Shown here one piece after another: positions 45,007 to 53,814 of a DNA stretch of 64,000 bases. The notes beneath the pieces were generated by a model. It did not search any database, was not told the DNA's origin, and was given only the letters and a program-made list of their open reading frames with translations. This stretch comes from an uncultured Prevotella sp. (lineage in GTDB: Bacteria > Bacteroidota > Bacteroidia > Bacteroidales > Bacteroidaceae), in the NCBI GenBank assembly GCA_900320905.1, contig ONTZ01000010.1, positions 1 to 64,000 of the forward strand, read 5' to 3'. Numbering within the stretch: position 1 is the stretch's first letter; each line of letters opens with the position of its first letter. A program made the position numbers and the translations under genes.

Positions 45007-45495
45007 ATGAAGGATAGAATCAGGCAAATTATGGAGTCCAAGCACATGACTCAACAGTTGTTCGCCGACTACATCGGACAGGCACCTGCTACCCTCAGTA
45101 GCATCTTCAACGGACGCACCCGTCCTACCCTCAACATTGTAGAGGCCATAAAAAAGAAAATTCCTAACATCAGTACCGATTGGCTAATGTTTGGCTCTGG
45201 AGAGATGTATTTACCGGATCAGAACCCTGAAAATGCCTCCCAGGAAATATCCGATCAGGGGTCAGATGGTACCCTGATGAATCCAAATCCGATGTTCGAT
45301 TTTGAGTCATCACCCGCTCTTACCCCTCAAAATGGTCCTTCATCAATGCCAAAAATTAATAGTGTACGAAATACACGCCCCGAAATCGATTATTCGGAAG
45401 TAAAATTCATTGACAAACCGCAACGCAGGATTGTCGAAATCCGTGTATTCTACGATGATCAGACCTTCGACACCTTCGAACCGAAGAAGAAATAA
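45007..45495 (+). CDS. XRE-family helix-turn-helix regulator
   Basis: The protein has 162 residues from the ATG at 45007. An extension from 44920 lies within the promoter and is rejected. Residues 1-65 are an HTH_3-type domain (MESKHMTQQLFADYIGQAPA, TLSSIFNGRTRPTLNIVEAI) followed by WLMFGSGEMYLP, as in many Bacteroidota XRE proteins. The rest is a Pro/Ser-rich linker and a short C-terminal beta region (RRIVEIRVFYDDQTFDTF). It is probably autoregulated through the inverted repeats at its promoter. Confidence 0.88.
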   Translation: MKDRIRQIMESKHMTQQLFADYIGQAPATLSSIFNGRTRPTLNIVEAIKKKIPNISTDWLMFGSGEMYLPDQNPENASQEISDQGSDGTLMNPNPMFDFESSPALTPQNGPSSMPKINSVRNTRPEIDYSEVKFIDKPQRRIVEIRVFYDDQTFDTFEPKKK

Positions 45496-45520
45496 AAATT
45501 TTGTGGTTTCAAATAATTGT

Positions 45521-45552
45521 AGTACCTTTGTGCCCAGATTCACAAAGGTACT
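45521..45552. promoter_or_regulatory. Perfect 12-bp palindrome containing the pyrK -7 element
   Basis: agtacctttgtg (45521-45532) and cacaaaggtact (45541-45552) are exact inverted repeats around cccagatt, followed by attttt and the pyrK ATG at 45559. The left arm holds TACCTTTG, so pyrK transcripts start inside the loop. Transcripts arriving from the XRE gene would form the complete hairpin and could terminate. Confidence 0.8.
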
Positions 45553-45558
45553 ATTTTT

Positions 45559-46335
45559 ATGAAGAAGTATTTGCTCGACCTAACGGTCAAGTCGGTGGAA
45601 CGGATTCACGAGCGCTATGTGCTGATCAGACTGACTGACGACAAGCCTCTGCCTGAGATGCAGCCAGGACAGTTCGTGGAGATCCGTGTCGATGGCTCGC
45701 CCACCACCTTCCTCCGACGCCCCATATCCATCAACTTTGTCGATAAGGCGCAGAACGAACTCTGGCTCTTGGTGGCTGCCATTGGCGATGGTACCAGACG
45801 ACTGGCGCAATTGCAGGCAGGCGACACGCTCAACTGCCTGTTGCCCTTGGGGCACGGTTTTACGATGCCTGCCTCCAAAGACGAACGAATCCTGCTCGTT
45901 GGCGGTGGCGTGGGCGTGGCTCCCTTGCTCTATTTGGGTGCCGCTATGCAGCAGATGGGCTGCGAACCCACCTTTCTCCTGGGTGCCAGGACGGCCAAAG
46001 ACCTGCTGATGCTGGATATATTTAAAAGGTACGGGCGCGTGTGCGTGACCACTGAGGACGGTTCTGAGGGCGAGAAAGGCTTCGTGACCAACCACTCGCT
46101 GTTGCAGAAAGACCAATTTACGCGTATCGCCACCTGTGGCCCTACGCCGATGATGAAGGCGGTGGCCCGCTACGCCCGTCAGAGTGAGACGGACTGCGAG
46201 GTGTCGCTCGAGAATCTGATGGCCTGTGGCCTGGGCGCCTGTCTCTGTTGTGTGGAGAAGACCACGGAGGGCAACCTCTGCGTGTGTAAGGAAGGACCAG
46301 TGTTTAATATTCGGAAGTTATTATGGCAAGACTAA
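45559..46335 (+). CDS. pyrK: Dihydroorotate dehydrogenase B electron-transfer subunit
   Basis: The 258-residue protein has a ferredoxin-reductase-like FAD domain ([10 protein letters not shown]), an NAD-binding part ([16 protein letters not shown]) and a C-terminal 2Fe-2S site ([11 protein letters not shown], then LCVC). It passes electrons from dihydroorotate oxidation to NAD+. It overlaps pyrD by 13 bases, so the two subunits are co-translated. Confidence 0.95.
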   Translation: MKKYLLDLTVKSVERIHERYVLIRLTDDKPLPEMQPGQFVEIRVDGSPTTFLRRPISINFVDKAQNELWLLVAAIGDGTRRLAQLQAGDTLNCLLPLGHGFTMPASKDERILLVGGGVGVAPLLYLGAAMQQMGCEPTFLLGARTAKDLLMLDIFKRYGRVCVTTEDGSEGEKGFVTNHSLLQKDQFTRIATCGPTPMMKAVARYARQSETDCEVSLENLMACGLGACLCCVEKTTEGNLCVCKEGPVFNIRKLLWQD

Positions 46336-47231
46336 ATGTAAAGATAAGCGACCTCGCGCTGAAGAACCCCGTGATGACTGCATCCGGCACCTTCGGCTAC
46401 GGGTTGGAGTTTGCTGACCTGATGCCCCTCGACGGCATTGGCGGCATCATCGTGAAGGGTACGACGCTCCGTCCCCGTGAGGGCAACGACTACCCCCGTA
46501 TGGCTGAAACGGCCGCAGGCATGCTCAACTGCGTGGGGTTGCAGAACAAGGGCGTCGATTATTTCTGTGAGCATATCTATCCGCAGATTAAGGACATCGA
46601 CACGAACATGATTGTCAACGTAAGCGGTTCTTCGCCAGACGATTATGCCGAGTGCGCCGCCCGTATCGATGCCTTGGAAAAGATTCCTGCCATCGAGTTG
46701 AATATCTCCTGTCCGAACGTGAAGGACGGCGGTATGGCCTTTGGCGTCACCTGTGCAGGTGCTTCCAGCGTGGTCAGGGCCGTGCGCCAGCGTTATCACA
46801 AGACGCTCATCGTGAAACTCTCGCCCAATGTGACGAGCATCACTGAGATCGCTCGTGCCGTCGAGGCTGAGGGTGCTGACAGCGTCTCGCTCATCAACAC
46901 GCTGATGGGCATGGCCATCGACATCGAGAAGCGCAGGACACTGCTGAGCATCAACACTGGCGGACTCAGCGGCCCCGCCATCAAACCCGTTGCCCTGCGG
47001 ATGGTGTGGCAGGTGGCGAAGGCGGTGAGGGTACCCGTCATCGGTCTGGGCGGCATCTGTACAGCGAAGGATGCGATAGAGTTCCTGATGGCAGGCGCTA
47101 CCGCCATCGAGATCGGCACTGCCAACTTCCTCGACCCCACCGTGAGCATCAAGGTGCGCGACGGCATCAATGCCTGGCTCGACAGCCACGGATGCCAGTC
47201 CGTGCAGGAAATCATAGGTGTGATAGACTAA
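46323..47231 (+). CDS. pyrD: Dihydroorotate dehydrogenase B catalytic subunit
   Basis: The 302-residue class 1B enzyme oxidises dihydroorotate to orotate in pyrimidine synthesis. [23 protein letters not shown] (with the catalytic-loop Cys), [14 protein letters not shown] and [20 protein letters not shown] are as in the family. It pairs with PyrK encoded just upstream. No terminator was seen directly after it. Confidence 0.96.
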   Translation: MARLNVKISDLALKNPVMTASGTFGYGLEFADLMPLDGIGGIIVKGTTLRPREGNDYPRMAETAAGMLNCVGLQNKGVDYFCEHIYPQIKDIDTNMIVNVSGSSPDDYAECAARIDALEKIPAIELNISCPNVKDGGMAFGVTCAGASSVVRAVRQRYHKTLIVKLSPNVTSITEIARAVEAEGADSVSLINTLMGMAIDIEKRRTLLSINTGGLSGPAIKPVALRMVWQVAKAVRVPVIGLGGICTAKDAIEFLMAGATAIEIGTANFLDPTVSIKVRDGINAWLDSHGCQSVQEIIGVID

Positions 47232-47364
47232 TTTTGTTTGTTAAGCCTCGATTTTGTCGCTTGGCTCTGTCAAATATTTTGGTATGTTGGTCTCGCTGTC
47301 GACCGAAAGGGACTCTACTGCACTATTAAGGAATAATCTTGCAAGTATGAATCCATTTTAAAAA

Positions 47365-47379
47365 GTCGGATAGTCCGAC
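47365..47379. repeat. Short inverted repeat after pyrD
   Basis: gtcgga/tccgac around tag. A related gtccgaaggt lies near 47541. Too short to call a terminator with confidence. Confidence 0.35.
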
Positions 47380-47459
47380 CTATTACGTTAGTTTAAAACT
47401 ATATCGCTCTTTGACATTTTGCAATCTGGAGTTTTTTTGTACCTTTTTGGTAGTTCTGG

Positions 47460-47550
47460 AACCTTGGCTTAACCTTGACTTACCTTTGAGGTAACCCTGA
47501 GGCTGTAACCCTGACTTAACCCTGACTTAACCCTGAGGTAGTCCGAAGGT
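47460..47550. repeat. 11-bp tandem repeats in the pyrD-aroC gap
   Basis: Eight consecutive units start at 47460, 47471, 47482, 47493 (14 bp), 47507, 47518, 47529 and 47540, with consensus aaccctgactt or aaccctgaggt. They lie in a 611-bp gap without a gene. The period equals about one helical turn. The remainder of the gap, apart from the hairpins listed, shows nothing recognisable. Confidence 0.85.
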
Positions 47551-47670
47551 CTACAGACAAGTCAGACAGCAGACAAGAGTGTGTCAAATTGTACCAACTA
47601 TTTTTTATACTTGTTTGGAGTAACCCAGAAAGTACGACGGTAAGTGCTGCCTGGCATCGAGGGGAGACAT

Positions 47671-47705
47671 TAAAAATTTGAGGGCTGGCAATCGCCAGCC
47701 CTCAA
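47671..47705 (-). terminator. Terminator downstream of aroC
   Basis: Perfect 12-bp stem ttgagggctggc/gccagccctcaa with loop aatc. On the minus strand it is followed by attttta, so it ends leftward transcripts from aroC. Confidence 0.85.
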
Positions 47706-47842
47706 CCAACACAAAAACTAAACTAGACTTAACTAAGCGAATCCGGATTTATCACAAACCCATGATTGCAATTGCAAATATACGATTTTAAACCGAAATT
47801 GCAAGCAATTTGTGGGATTTTTTAGTGATTCGTATATATTTT

Positions 47843-48919
47843 TTACAACTTAGTTGACTTATTGAGCATAAAGTGGTCTAAAATGGTCATGGCAGCCATC
47901 GCTTCCACGATGGGAACGGCACGGGGCAGGACACAGGGGTCGTGACGGCCTCGGGCGGTCAGTGTCGTGGGTTTGCCTTCGAGGTCAACGGTGTCCTGTT
48001 CCGTCAGAATGGTGGCAACGGGTTTGAAAGCCACGCGGAAATAGATGTCCTGGCCGTTGCTGATGCCACCCTGAATGCCACCGCTACGATTCGTAGCAGT
48101 AGTGACCCCACCTTGGGCTTGGGAGACGAAAATGTCATTCTGCTCGGAGCCACGGGCGGTGACACCAGAGAAACCTTCACCATATTCGAAGCCCTTAACG
48201 GCATTAATGCTGAGCATGGCAGCGCCTAAGGCGGCGTGGAGTTTACCGAACTCTGGTTCGCCCAGTCCGGCAGGACAGCCCTTGATGACACAGGTGATGA
48301 TGCCGCCGATGGTGTCGCCTTCGGCCTTGACCTTCTTCACCAGTTCTTCCATCTGGGCGGCCTTTTCTGCATCCGGACAGCGCACAGCATTGGTTTCCGT
48401 CTTGCTCAGGTCGTAGAGACGGTAGTCGCGTTCTAGGGCGATGTCGCCAATCTGCGAGGTGTAGGCCTGGATGCTGATGCCGAGTTGACGAAGCGCCAAC
48501 TTAGCCAGTGCACCGCCCACGCAACGGCTGATGGTGATACGAGCCGAGGAGCGACCTCCGCCCCGATGGTCGCGCGTACCATATTTATAATGGTAGGTGT
48601 AGTCTGCGTGCGAGGGACGGAACAGACAGCGCATGTTCTCGTAGTCTTGCGAGTGCTGATTGGTGTTGCGCACGATAAAACCGATGGGGCAGCCCGTAGA
48701 CTTGCCCTCAAAGACGCCACTGAGCAGTTCCACCTGATCGGCTTCCTGACGTGAGGTAGTGATGCTGCTCTGACCAGGACGGCGGCGGTTGAGTTCCTGC
48801 TGGATGAAATCCATGTCGATGTCAATGCCGGCAGGCATCCCGTCGACCACACCTCCGATGGCCTCACCATGGCTCTCACCGAAGGTCGTCAGCCTGAATA
48901 GGGTTCCGAATGTATTCAC
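47843..48919 (-). CDS. aroC: Chorismate synthase
   Basis: The 358-residue protein has a GTG start at 48919 and makes chorismate from EPSP with reduced FMN. The signatures [51 protein letters not shown] and [15 protein letters not shown] are all present. It follows slyD by 26 bases and is probably co-transcribed with it. Confidence 0.97.
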   Translation of the reverse strand: MNTFGTLFRLTTFGESHGEAIGGVVDGMPAGIDIDMDFIQQELNRRRPGQSSITTSRQEADQVELLSGVFEGKSTGCPIGFIVRNTNQHSQDYENMRCLFRPSHADYTYHYKYGTRDHRGGGRSSARITISRCVGGALAKLALRQLGISIQAYTSQIGDIALERDYRLYDLSKTETNAVRCPDAEKAAQMEELVKKVKAEGDTIGGIITCVIKGCPAGLGEPEFGKLHAALGAAMLSINAVKGFEYGEGFSGVTARGSEQNDIFVSQAQGGVTTATNRSGGIQGGISNGQDIYFRVAFKPVATILTEQDTVDLEGKPTTLTARGRHDPCVLPRAVPIVEAMAAMTILDHFMLNKSTKL

Positions 48920-48945
48920 TTTTTTATCATTTTACCTTTTTCCTT

Positions 48946-49554
48946 TTAATGGCAGTGTCCACAGCCGCATCCGCAGCCTTCTTCATGGTGATGATCGTGT
49001 TCGCATCCGTCGCCACAGCCTTCGCACCCGTCACCGTGATGATGTCCGCAACCGCTGCATCCACCTGTCAGGTGCTTGATCAGGTGTTGTATCTCATCCT
49101 CAGTGGCCTCACGGTTCTCAATCACGGTTCCAGTGAAGTTCAGCGTTTTGCCAGCCAGAGGATGGTTGGTGTCGAGGGTGACGCCATCTTCCTCGATTTT
49201 CAGGACTTTGGCCATGAAACGGTGGTCCTCATTGTCCATCAGGGTGATGATGGCTCCTTCGTAGATATTGTCGTGGTCGAAGTGGCCGTTGATCATGAAC
49301 GTCTCCCTGCCCAGTTTATGAACACCTTCAGGGTCGTATGCTCCGAATGCGTCAGCGGGCTCCAGGGTGAAGTCGAACGTTGTGCCGCTCTCTTTCTGGA
49401 TCAATTGCTGCTCGAAGGCGTCTAATGACACACCGAAACCCGTGATAAACTGGAACGGATGTTCCTCAGAGGTCTGTTCTTCCAGTTCTTTTTTGCCGTC
49501 AGCCACCGTATAGAGTTGGTAGTTGGCTGTGATAAACCTGTTTTTTTGCTCCAT
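48946..49554 (-). CDS. slyD: SlyD-type FKBP peptidyl-prolyl isomerase with metal-binding tail
   Basis: The protein has 202 residues from the ATG at 49554. An extension to 49707 crosses the promoter and is rejected. An FKBP domain with an inserted chaperone flap occupies about residues 1-155 (FITGFGVSLDAFEQQLI, TLEPADAFGAYDPE). The last 45 residues are packed with Cys and His (GGCSGCGHHHGDGCEGCG, DGCEHDHHHEEGCGCGCGHC), a strong nickel- or zinc-binding tail. SlyD delivers nickel to hydrogenases in E. coli. No hydrogenase gene is in the window. Confidence 0.92.
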   Translation of the reverse strand: MEQKNRFITANYQLYTVADGKKELEEQTSEEHPFQFITGFGVSLDAFEQQLIQKESGTTFDFTLEPADAFGAYDPEGVHKLGRETFMINGHFDHDNIYEGAIITLMDNEDHRFMAKVLKIEEDGVTLDTNHPLAGKTLNFTGTVIENREATEDEIQHLIKHLTGGCSGCGHHHGDGCEGCGDGCEHDHHHEEGCGCGCGHCH

Positions 49555-49580
49555 ATTATATATAATAATGTATGTGGGTG

Positions 49581-49588
49581 CAAAGATA
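49581..49588 (-). promoter_or_regulatory. -7 element of slyD-aroC
   Basis: TATCTTTG on the minus strand, 27 bases before the slyD ATG. It lies 23 bases from the shared upstream element of the divergent gene. Confidence 0.65.
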
Positions 49589-49611
49589 ATAATAAAATTT
49601 GAGATATTGTT

Positions 49612-49647
49612 GATTTGAGTCAAAAATAAGGCTGTTTGCGCACACAA
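49612..49647. promoter_or_regulatory. Conserved upstream element, copy 1
   Basis: gatttgagtcaaaaata, three bases, then gctgtttgcgcacacaa. The same element occurs at 54477-54513 on the opposite strand, at the same position relative to a similar promoter. It is a candidate binding site for a common activator or repressor. Confidence 0.75.
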
Positions 49648-49660
49648 TTGGTAAAAATGC

Positions 49661-49784
49661 TTGTAAATGTTCAAAAAACGCCGTACCTTTGCACCGTCAA
49701 AAGACATTAGGATAACAATTTAAGTTTAAGGTAGGGGCGTCAGGATAACAAATCGCCCCGAGTAAAAAAAGAAAGGGTAAAAAG
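49661..49784 (+). promoter_or_regulatory. Shared promoter and hairpin leader, copy 1
   Basis: TTG (49661-49663), then 20 bases, then TACCTTTG (49684-49691) followed by caccgtcaaa. The leader contains aatttaagtttaaggta, then a hairpin ggggcg (49734-49739) / cgcccc (49754-49759) whose 14-nt loop holds aggataacaa, then gagtaaaaaaagaaag before the ATG. A second aggataacaa lies at 49709-49718. Copy 2 is at 54361-54440. Confidence 0.8.
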
Positions 49785-50147
49785 ATGAAAAAGATGATTT
49801 TGACAATGGTTGCAATGCTGAGCATGACAATGGCATTTGCAGAAGGTGAGAACGCAAACAGTGTGAACAATGTCGAGGCTTACGACATGAGCGTCAATAT
49901 GAATAAACTCTCAGAGGCCTTGGCACTGACCGATGACCAGATTGAAGCAGTGGCAGAGATCCATCGCACCTTCTCGGCTGAGATGATGTTCGCAGCCCAG
50001 TACAACAAGGAAGAGCGTGAGGCTCGTGTCCGTGAGGCCGTCGAGAAAGACGTGAAGTGGATGCGTTACGTGCTCAACGAGAAGCAGGTTCGCAAGTACC
50101 TTTTGCTGCTGAATGCTACATTGAACAACCGTGGTTTAAACAAGTAA
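49785..50147 (+). CDS. Small secreted helical protein, function unknown
   Basis: The 120-residue protein has a signal peptide (KKMILTMVAMLSMTMAFA). The mature part is helical and charged (LSEALALTDDQIEAVAEIHR, EKDVKWMRYVLNEKQVRKY). The overall style is that of periplasmic Spy/CpxP-like proteins, but the LTxxQ motif is only approximate (LTDDQ). A periplasmic stress or chaperone role is a guess. It shares its promoter and leader with the outer-membrane protein gene at 53815-54357. A terminator follows. Confidence 0.75.
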   Translation: MKKMILTMVAMLSMTMAFAEGENANSVNNVEAYDMSVNMNKLSEALALTDDQIEAVAEIHRTFSAEMMFAAQYNKEEREARVREAVEKDVKWMRYVLNEKQVRKYLLLLNATLNNRGLNK

Positions 50148-50174
50148 GAAAAAGTAAGTGATTATTTAAATGGA

Positions 50175-50207
50175 AGGGGCATTCCGAGAGGGGTGCCCCT
50201 ATTTTTT
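50175..50207 (+). terminator. Terminator of the small secreted protein gene
   Basis: Stem aggggca/tgcccct followed by attttttt-like T-run. Confidence 0.85.
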
Positions 50208-50279
50208 CCCCCGAATATTTGCAAGTCTCGTTTTTTTTTGCTTATTTTGCACACAAATAGCAATCTAAACACTAAAAAG

Positions 50280-51197
50280 ATGAAAAGTTTCAAGTACATT
50301 ATCATGTCGATGGTGGCAGCCGTGCTGGTCAGTTGCGGTACTACCAACACCGTACCCATTACGGGTAGAAAGCAGAGTCTGATGGTTAGCGACGGTGAGG
50401 TGCTCAGTCTCTCGACGCAGCAGTATCAGGAGTTTATGAAGACGGCCAAACTCTCTACCAACCAGTCCAATACGGCGATGGTGAAGCGGGTAGGGCAGAA
50501 CCTGGCCAGTGCTGTGGTGAACTATCTGAATGCCAATGGTATGTCAAACGATGTTCAGAACTACAAGTGGACATTTAATCTTGTGCAGAACAATCAAGCA
50601 AATGCCTGGTGTATGCCTGGCGGACTGATCTGCGTTTACGAAGGCTTGCTGCCCATCACGCAGAATGAGGCTTCGCTGGCTATTGTGCTGGGACATGAGA
50701 TAGCCCATGCTGTGGCCCGTCACTCGGCAGAGCAGATGAGTACGCAGATGAAACAGCAGTACGGTATGCAGGTGGGTGCTGCCCTCGCAGGTGTGTTGGG
50801 TATGGGGCCGAACACCCAGTCCATCGTGCAGGCCATTGCGGCACAAGGCTTTAACTTCAAAAACCTGAAATACTCGCGAGACCATGAGAACGAGGCCGAT
50901 CACATGGGACTGATCTTTGCGGCTATGGCTGGTTATGATCCTCAGGTGGCCACTACTTTCTGGCAACGTATGGCAGCGTCGAACCAGAACCAGACGGCTG
51001 AGTTCCTGAGCGATCATCCCTCTGATGCCACACGTATCAAGAATATACAGGGTTGGATGCCTGAGGCATTGAAGTATTACAAGCCGAAGACTACAACCAC
51101 GACAAGGGCTGCCACCACGACAAAGAAGACAACGACTTCTACTGCCAAGAAGGCGACAACGACTAAGAAAACAACAACTACTACTAAGAAGAAGTGA
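50280..51197 (+). CDS. M48-family metallopeptidase lipoprotein with Thr/Lys tail
   Basis: The protein has 305 residues from the ATG at 50280, where a lipoprotein signal begins (KYIIMSMVAAVLVSC; Cys about residue 19). The M48 peptidase domain has HEIAH (GHEIAHAVARH) and the third zinc ligand in ENEADHMG, as in LoiP/BepA-type periplasmic proteases. The last 38 residues are almost only Thr, Lys and Ala (TTTTTRAATTTKKTTT, then more of the same), an unusual positively charged tail. Its final 14 bases overlap the converging end of clpA. A longer start at 50193 is not supported. Confidence 0.9.
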   Translation: MKSFKYIIMSMVAAVLVSCGTTNTVPITGRKQSLMVSDGEVLSLSTQQYQEFMKTAKLSTNQSNTAMVKRVGQNLASAVVNYLNANGMSNDVQNYKWTFNLVQNNQANAWCMPGGLICVYEGLLPITQNEASLAIVLGHEIAHAVARHSAEQMSTQMKQQYGMQVGAALAGVLGMGPNTQSIVQAIAAQGFNFKNLKYSRDHENEADHMGLIFAAMAGYDPQVATTFWQRMAASNQNQTAEFLSDHPSDATRIKNIQGWMPEALKYYKPKTTTTTRAATTTKKTTTSTAKKATTTKKTTTTTKKK

Positions 51198-53424
51198 TAT
51201 GAAGGAGCGGGCCGTCGATTGTGACGCGCCCGCCTTTTTTCAGGCTACCGAAGAGAATCTCACGCATCAGCAGAGGCTTCAGTTTGCCAGTGATGACACG
51301 ATCCATCTCACGAGCGCCGTATTCCTTGGTGAATCCCTCTTTCAGCAGAGTGTTGAAGGCTTCGTCAGTCAGGGTCATCTGCACCTGTCTGGCTGTCAGT
51401 TTCTCTTGCAGTTCACTCAGTTTCTTGCGCAGGATAAGGATAGCCATCGTCTTGTCCATATCATTGAAGACCACAGTACCGCTGAGGCGGTTGATGAACT
51501 CAGGCTTGAAGGTTTTCTTGACCTGTTTCAGCATGGCCTCTCCACGGCTGATATTGCCAGAGAAACCGATATTGGCCTGCCCCGCATATTGGGCGCCTGC
51601 ATTTGAGGTCATAATCAGGATGACGTTGCGGAAATCCGCCTTGCGCCCCTTGTTGTCCGTCAGACGGGCATAATCCATCACTTGTAAAAGAATATTGTAG
51701 ATGTCCTGGTGGGCTTTTTCTATCTCGTCGAGCAGCAGGACGCAGTTGGGCGTCTTGCGGATGGCGTCTGTCAGCAGACCGCCATCCTCGTAACCTACAT
51801 AGCCTGCTGGCGAGCCAATCAGTTTCGCTACGGTATGCTTCTCTGTGTATTCACTCATGTCGAAGCGTAGCAGTTCAATGCCCAGTTCCTTTGCCAATAC
51901 ACGGGCCACCTCCGTCTTTCCGACACCCGTAGGCCCTACAAACAAGAGTGAGGCGAGGGGCTTATTGTCGTCTAGCAGTCCTGCCTTCGACATCTGTACA
52001 GCCTCCACCACTTGGCGCACAGCCTCGTCCTGTCCATATATCTTACTGCTGATACGCTCATAGAGTGTCTCAAGAGTGGAATTGTCGTCTTCTTTCATCG
52101 CCAAAGCGTCAACCTTGCAGGTCTTTGAAAGGATATCGGCCACAAGAGCCTTGTCCACCGTCTGTCGCTTCTGTCCTCCGAGTCTGTGTATTTCACGATA
52201 GGCGCCAGCCTCATCTATCAGGTCAATGGCCTTGTCGGGCAGGAACCGTTCGTTGATATATTTGGCACTGGCACTCACGGCAAATTCAAGGGCCTTGTCG
52301 GCATAATACACACCGTGAAATTGCTCGTAGTTTTTTTTCAGTTGTTTCAGGATCTCTAATGTTTCTTCCTGCGTGGGCTCTGCAATGTCTATCTGCTGGA
52401 ACCTGCGCACCAACCCCTTTGATTTGGAGAAGTGGCGGTTGTATTCCTCGTATGTCGTAGCACCGATGAAGCGGATATTACCCGATTCCAAATAGGGTTT
52501 CAGCATGTTTGAGGCATCCATCGAGCCTTCGCCAGTAGCACCGGCTCCCACGAGGTTGTGGATTTCGTCGATATAGACGATGTTGTTGCTGGCTTCCTGC
52601 GTGATGCCGTCCATCACCTCCTTGATACGTTTCTCGAAGTCGCCACGGAACTGGGTACCAGCCAACAATGTGCCTAAGTCGAGTTGATATATCTTACTAC
52701 CTCTCAGACGATTGGGAATCTCCCAGACTGTTGTGTCGATATATTTTGCCAGTCCATAGACGAGGGCGGTTTTTCCTACACCAGGTTCCCCTATGTGTAG
52801 AGGATTGTTCTTCTCCTTGCGACAGAGCACCTGGATGGTACGCTCCAGTTCTTTCTTCCGTCCGATGAGAGGATTGTGCTGCTGATAGGTGTCGTTCAGA
52901 CAGGTGACGAGTTTTCGCCAAGGCTCCTTCTCGTCAGCCATTCCTACCTCATCCTCCTCATCCATATCCGCCTGATCGTGGTCGTCGGCATAGCGTGCCA
53001 CCAGTTCACTCAGAAAGTCCTGCTTCCAATCGCCCAACAGGTCTTTGAGCAGATAGGCGGCATACGACTCCTTCAGGTCGAGGATCCCCTTCACAATATG
53101 TGGCACATAGATGAAATGGGCACTCGAGTTCTGCACGATCCTGACGGCTGTGGTGAGGGCCTCGCTCAACTGCTGACTGGTGCCGATGGTGTAGTTACCG
53201 ACCTCTTCGGGCACGTGTTCCATCTTCTCGAAATAGTCCTGAAGGCTGCGGTTTACGATATTCAGGTCTACGTTGCAGTCTATCAGTGTCATGTTGAATT
53301 CATATTGTTTCAACAGGGCATAGAGGAAGTGTTCTGGCGTGGTAAACTCATGGCGGTACTTCTGAGCCGCCTCGTGCATCTCTTCAAAAGCCTCGTTGAC
53401 TTTCTGTGTATAGTATATCTCCAT
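51184..53424 (-). CDS. clpA: ATP-dependent Clp protease ATP-binding subunit ClpA
   Basis: The 746-residue AAA+ unfoldase feeds ClpP. It has an N-terminal repeat domain (TTPEHFLYALLKQYEFN), a first ATPase module (GEPGVGKTALVYGLA, VYIDEIHNLVGAGATGEGSM) and a second (LFVGPTGVGKTEVARVLAKE, SEYTEKHTVAKLIGSPAGYV). The ClpP-binding loop is plausibly near VQMTLT but is not certain. It lies 7 bases after clpS, its adaptor, and the two are clearly one operon. Confidence 0.95.
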   Translation of the reverse strand: MEIYYTQKVNEAFEEMHEAAQKYRHEFTTPEHFLYALLKQYEFNMTLIDCNVDLNIVNRSLQDYFEKMEHVPEEVGNYTIGTSQQLSEALTTAVRIVQNSSAHFIYVPHIVKGILDLKESYAAYLLKDLLGDWKQDFLSELVARYADDHDQADMDEEDEVGMADEKEPWRKLVTCLNDTYQQHNPLIGRKKELERTIQVLCRKEKNNPLHIGEPGVGKTALVYGLAKYIDTTVWEIPNRLRGSKIYQLDLGTLLAGTQFRGDFEKRIKEVMDGITQEASNNIVYIDEIHNLVGAGATGEGSMDASNMLKPYLESGNIRFIGATTYEEYNRHFSKSKGLVRRFQQIDIAEPTQEETLEILKQLKKNYEQFHGVYYADKALEFAVSASAKYINERFLPDKAIDLIDEAGAYREIHRLGGQKRQTVDKALVADILSKTCKVDALAMKEDDNSTLETLYERISSKIYGQDEAVRQVVEAVQMSKAGLLDDNKPLASLLFVGPTGVGKTEVARVLAKELGIELLRFDMSEYTEKHTVAKLIGSPAGYVGYEDGGLLTDAIRKTPNCVLLLDEIEKAHQDIYNILLQVMDYARLTDNKGRKADFRNVILIMTSNAGAQYAGQANIGFSGNISRGEAMLKQVKKTFKPEFINRLSGTVVFNDMDKTMAILILRKKLSELQEKLTARQVQMTLTDEAFNTLLKEGFTKEYGAREMDRVITGKLKPLLMREILFGSLKKGGRVTIDGPLLHITSS

Positions 53425-53431
53425 AGGTCTT

Positions 53432-53737
53432 TTATTCTTCTGGTTCGTAAGTCAGTCGCAGGGGATAGCCCTCGTTTCTTGCCATCTGCGTGGCCTTGTT
53501 CACTTTCGACACGGCAATGTCGTAACTATAGATGCCCACCACGGCCTTGTCGGAGTGGTGCACTTGCAGCATCAGTGTCTGAGCCTCTGTCTCGGACTTG
53601 AAGAAGACCACTTTCAGGATTTTCACGACAAACTCCATTGTGGTGAAATCGTCGTTGTAGATGGTCACCTTGTAGCGGCGTGGCTCCTTCAGACTGGTCC
53701 GCTGTCGTTCTTTCGTTGCAGATTGTTCTTTTGCCAT
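53432..53737 (-). CDS. clpS: ClpS adaptor protein
   Basis: The protein has 101 residues from the ATG at 53737. A longer start overlaps the promoter. The pattern YKVTIYNDDFTTMEFVVKIL and VHHSDKAVVGIYSYDIA matches ClpS, which binds the N-degron of substrates and hands them to ClpA. The acidic ND pair and the His that contact the N-terminal residue are present. TACTTTTG on the minus strand near 53750 is a likely -7 element. Confidence 0.94.
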   Translation of the reverse strand: MAKEQSATKERQRTSLKEPRRYKVTIYNDDFTTMEFVVKILKVVFFKSETEAQTLMLQVHHSDKAVVGIYSYDIAVSKVNKATQMARNEGYPLRLTYEPEE

Positions 53738-53751
53738 ACTGGCGACAAAAG

Positions 53752-53786
53752 TACACAAAAAAAGCCACACCTCCAAGAGATGTGGC
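53752..53786 (-). terminator. Terminator of the outer-membrane protein gene
   Basis: gccaca/tgtggc arms (53764-53769, 53781-53786) followed on the minus strand by seven T. Confidence 0.85.
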
Positions 53787-53814
53787 CATTTTTTATGGAT
53801 TTGTGTTCTATATC

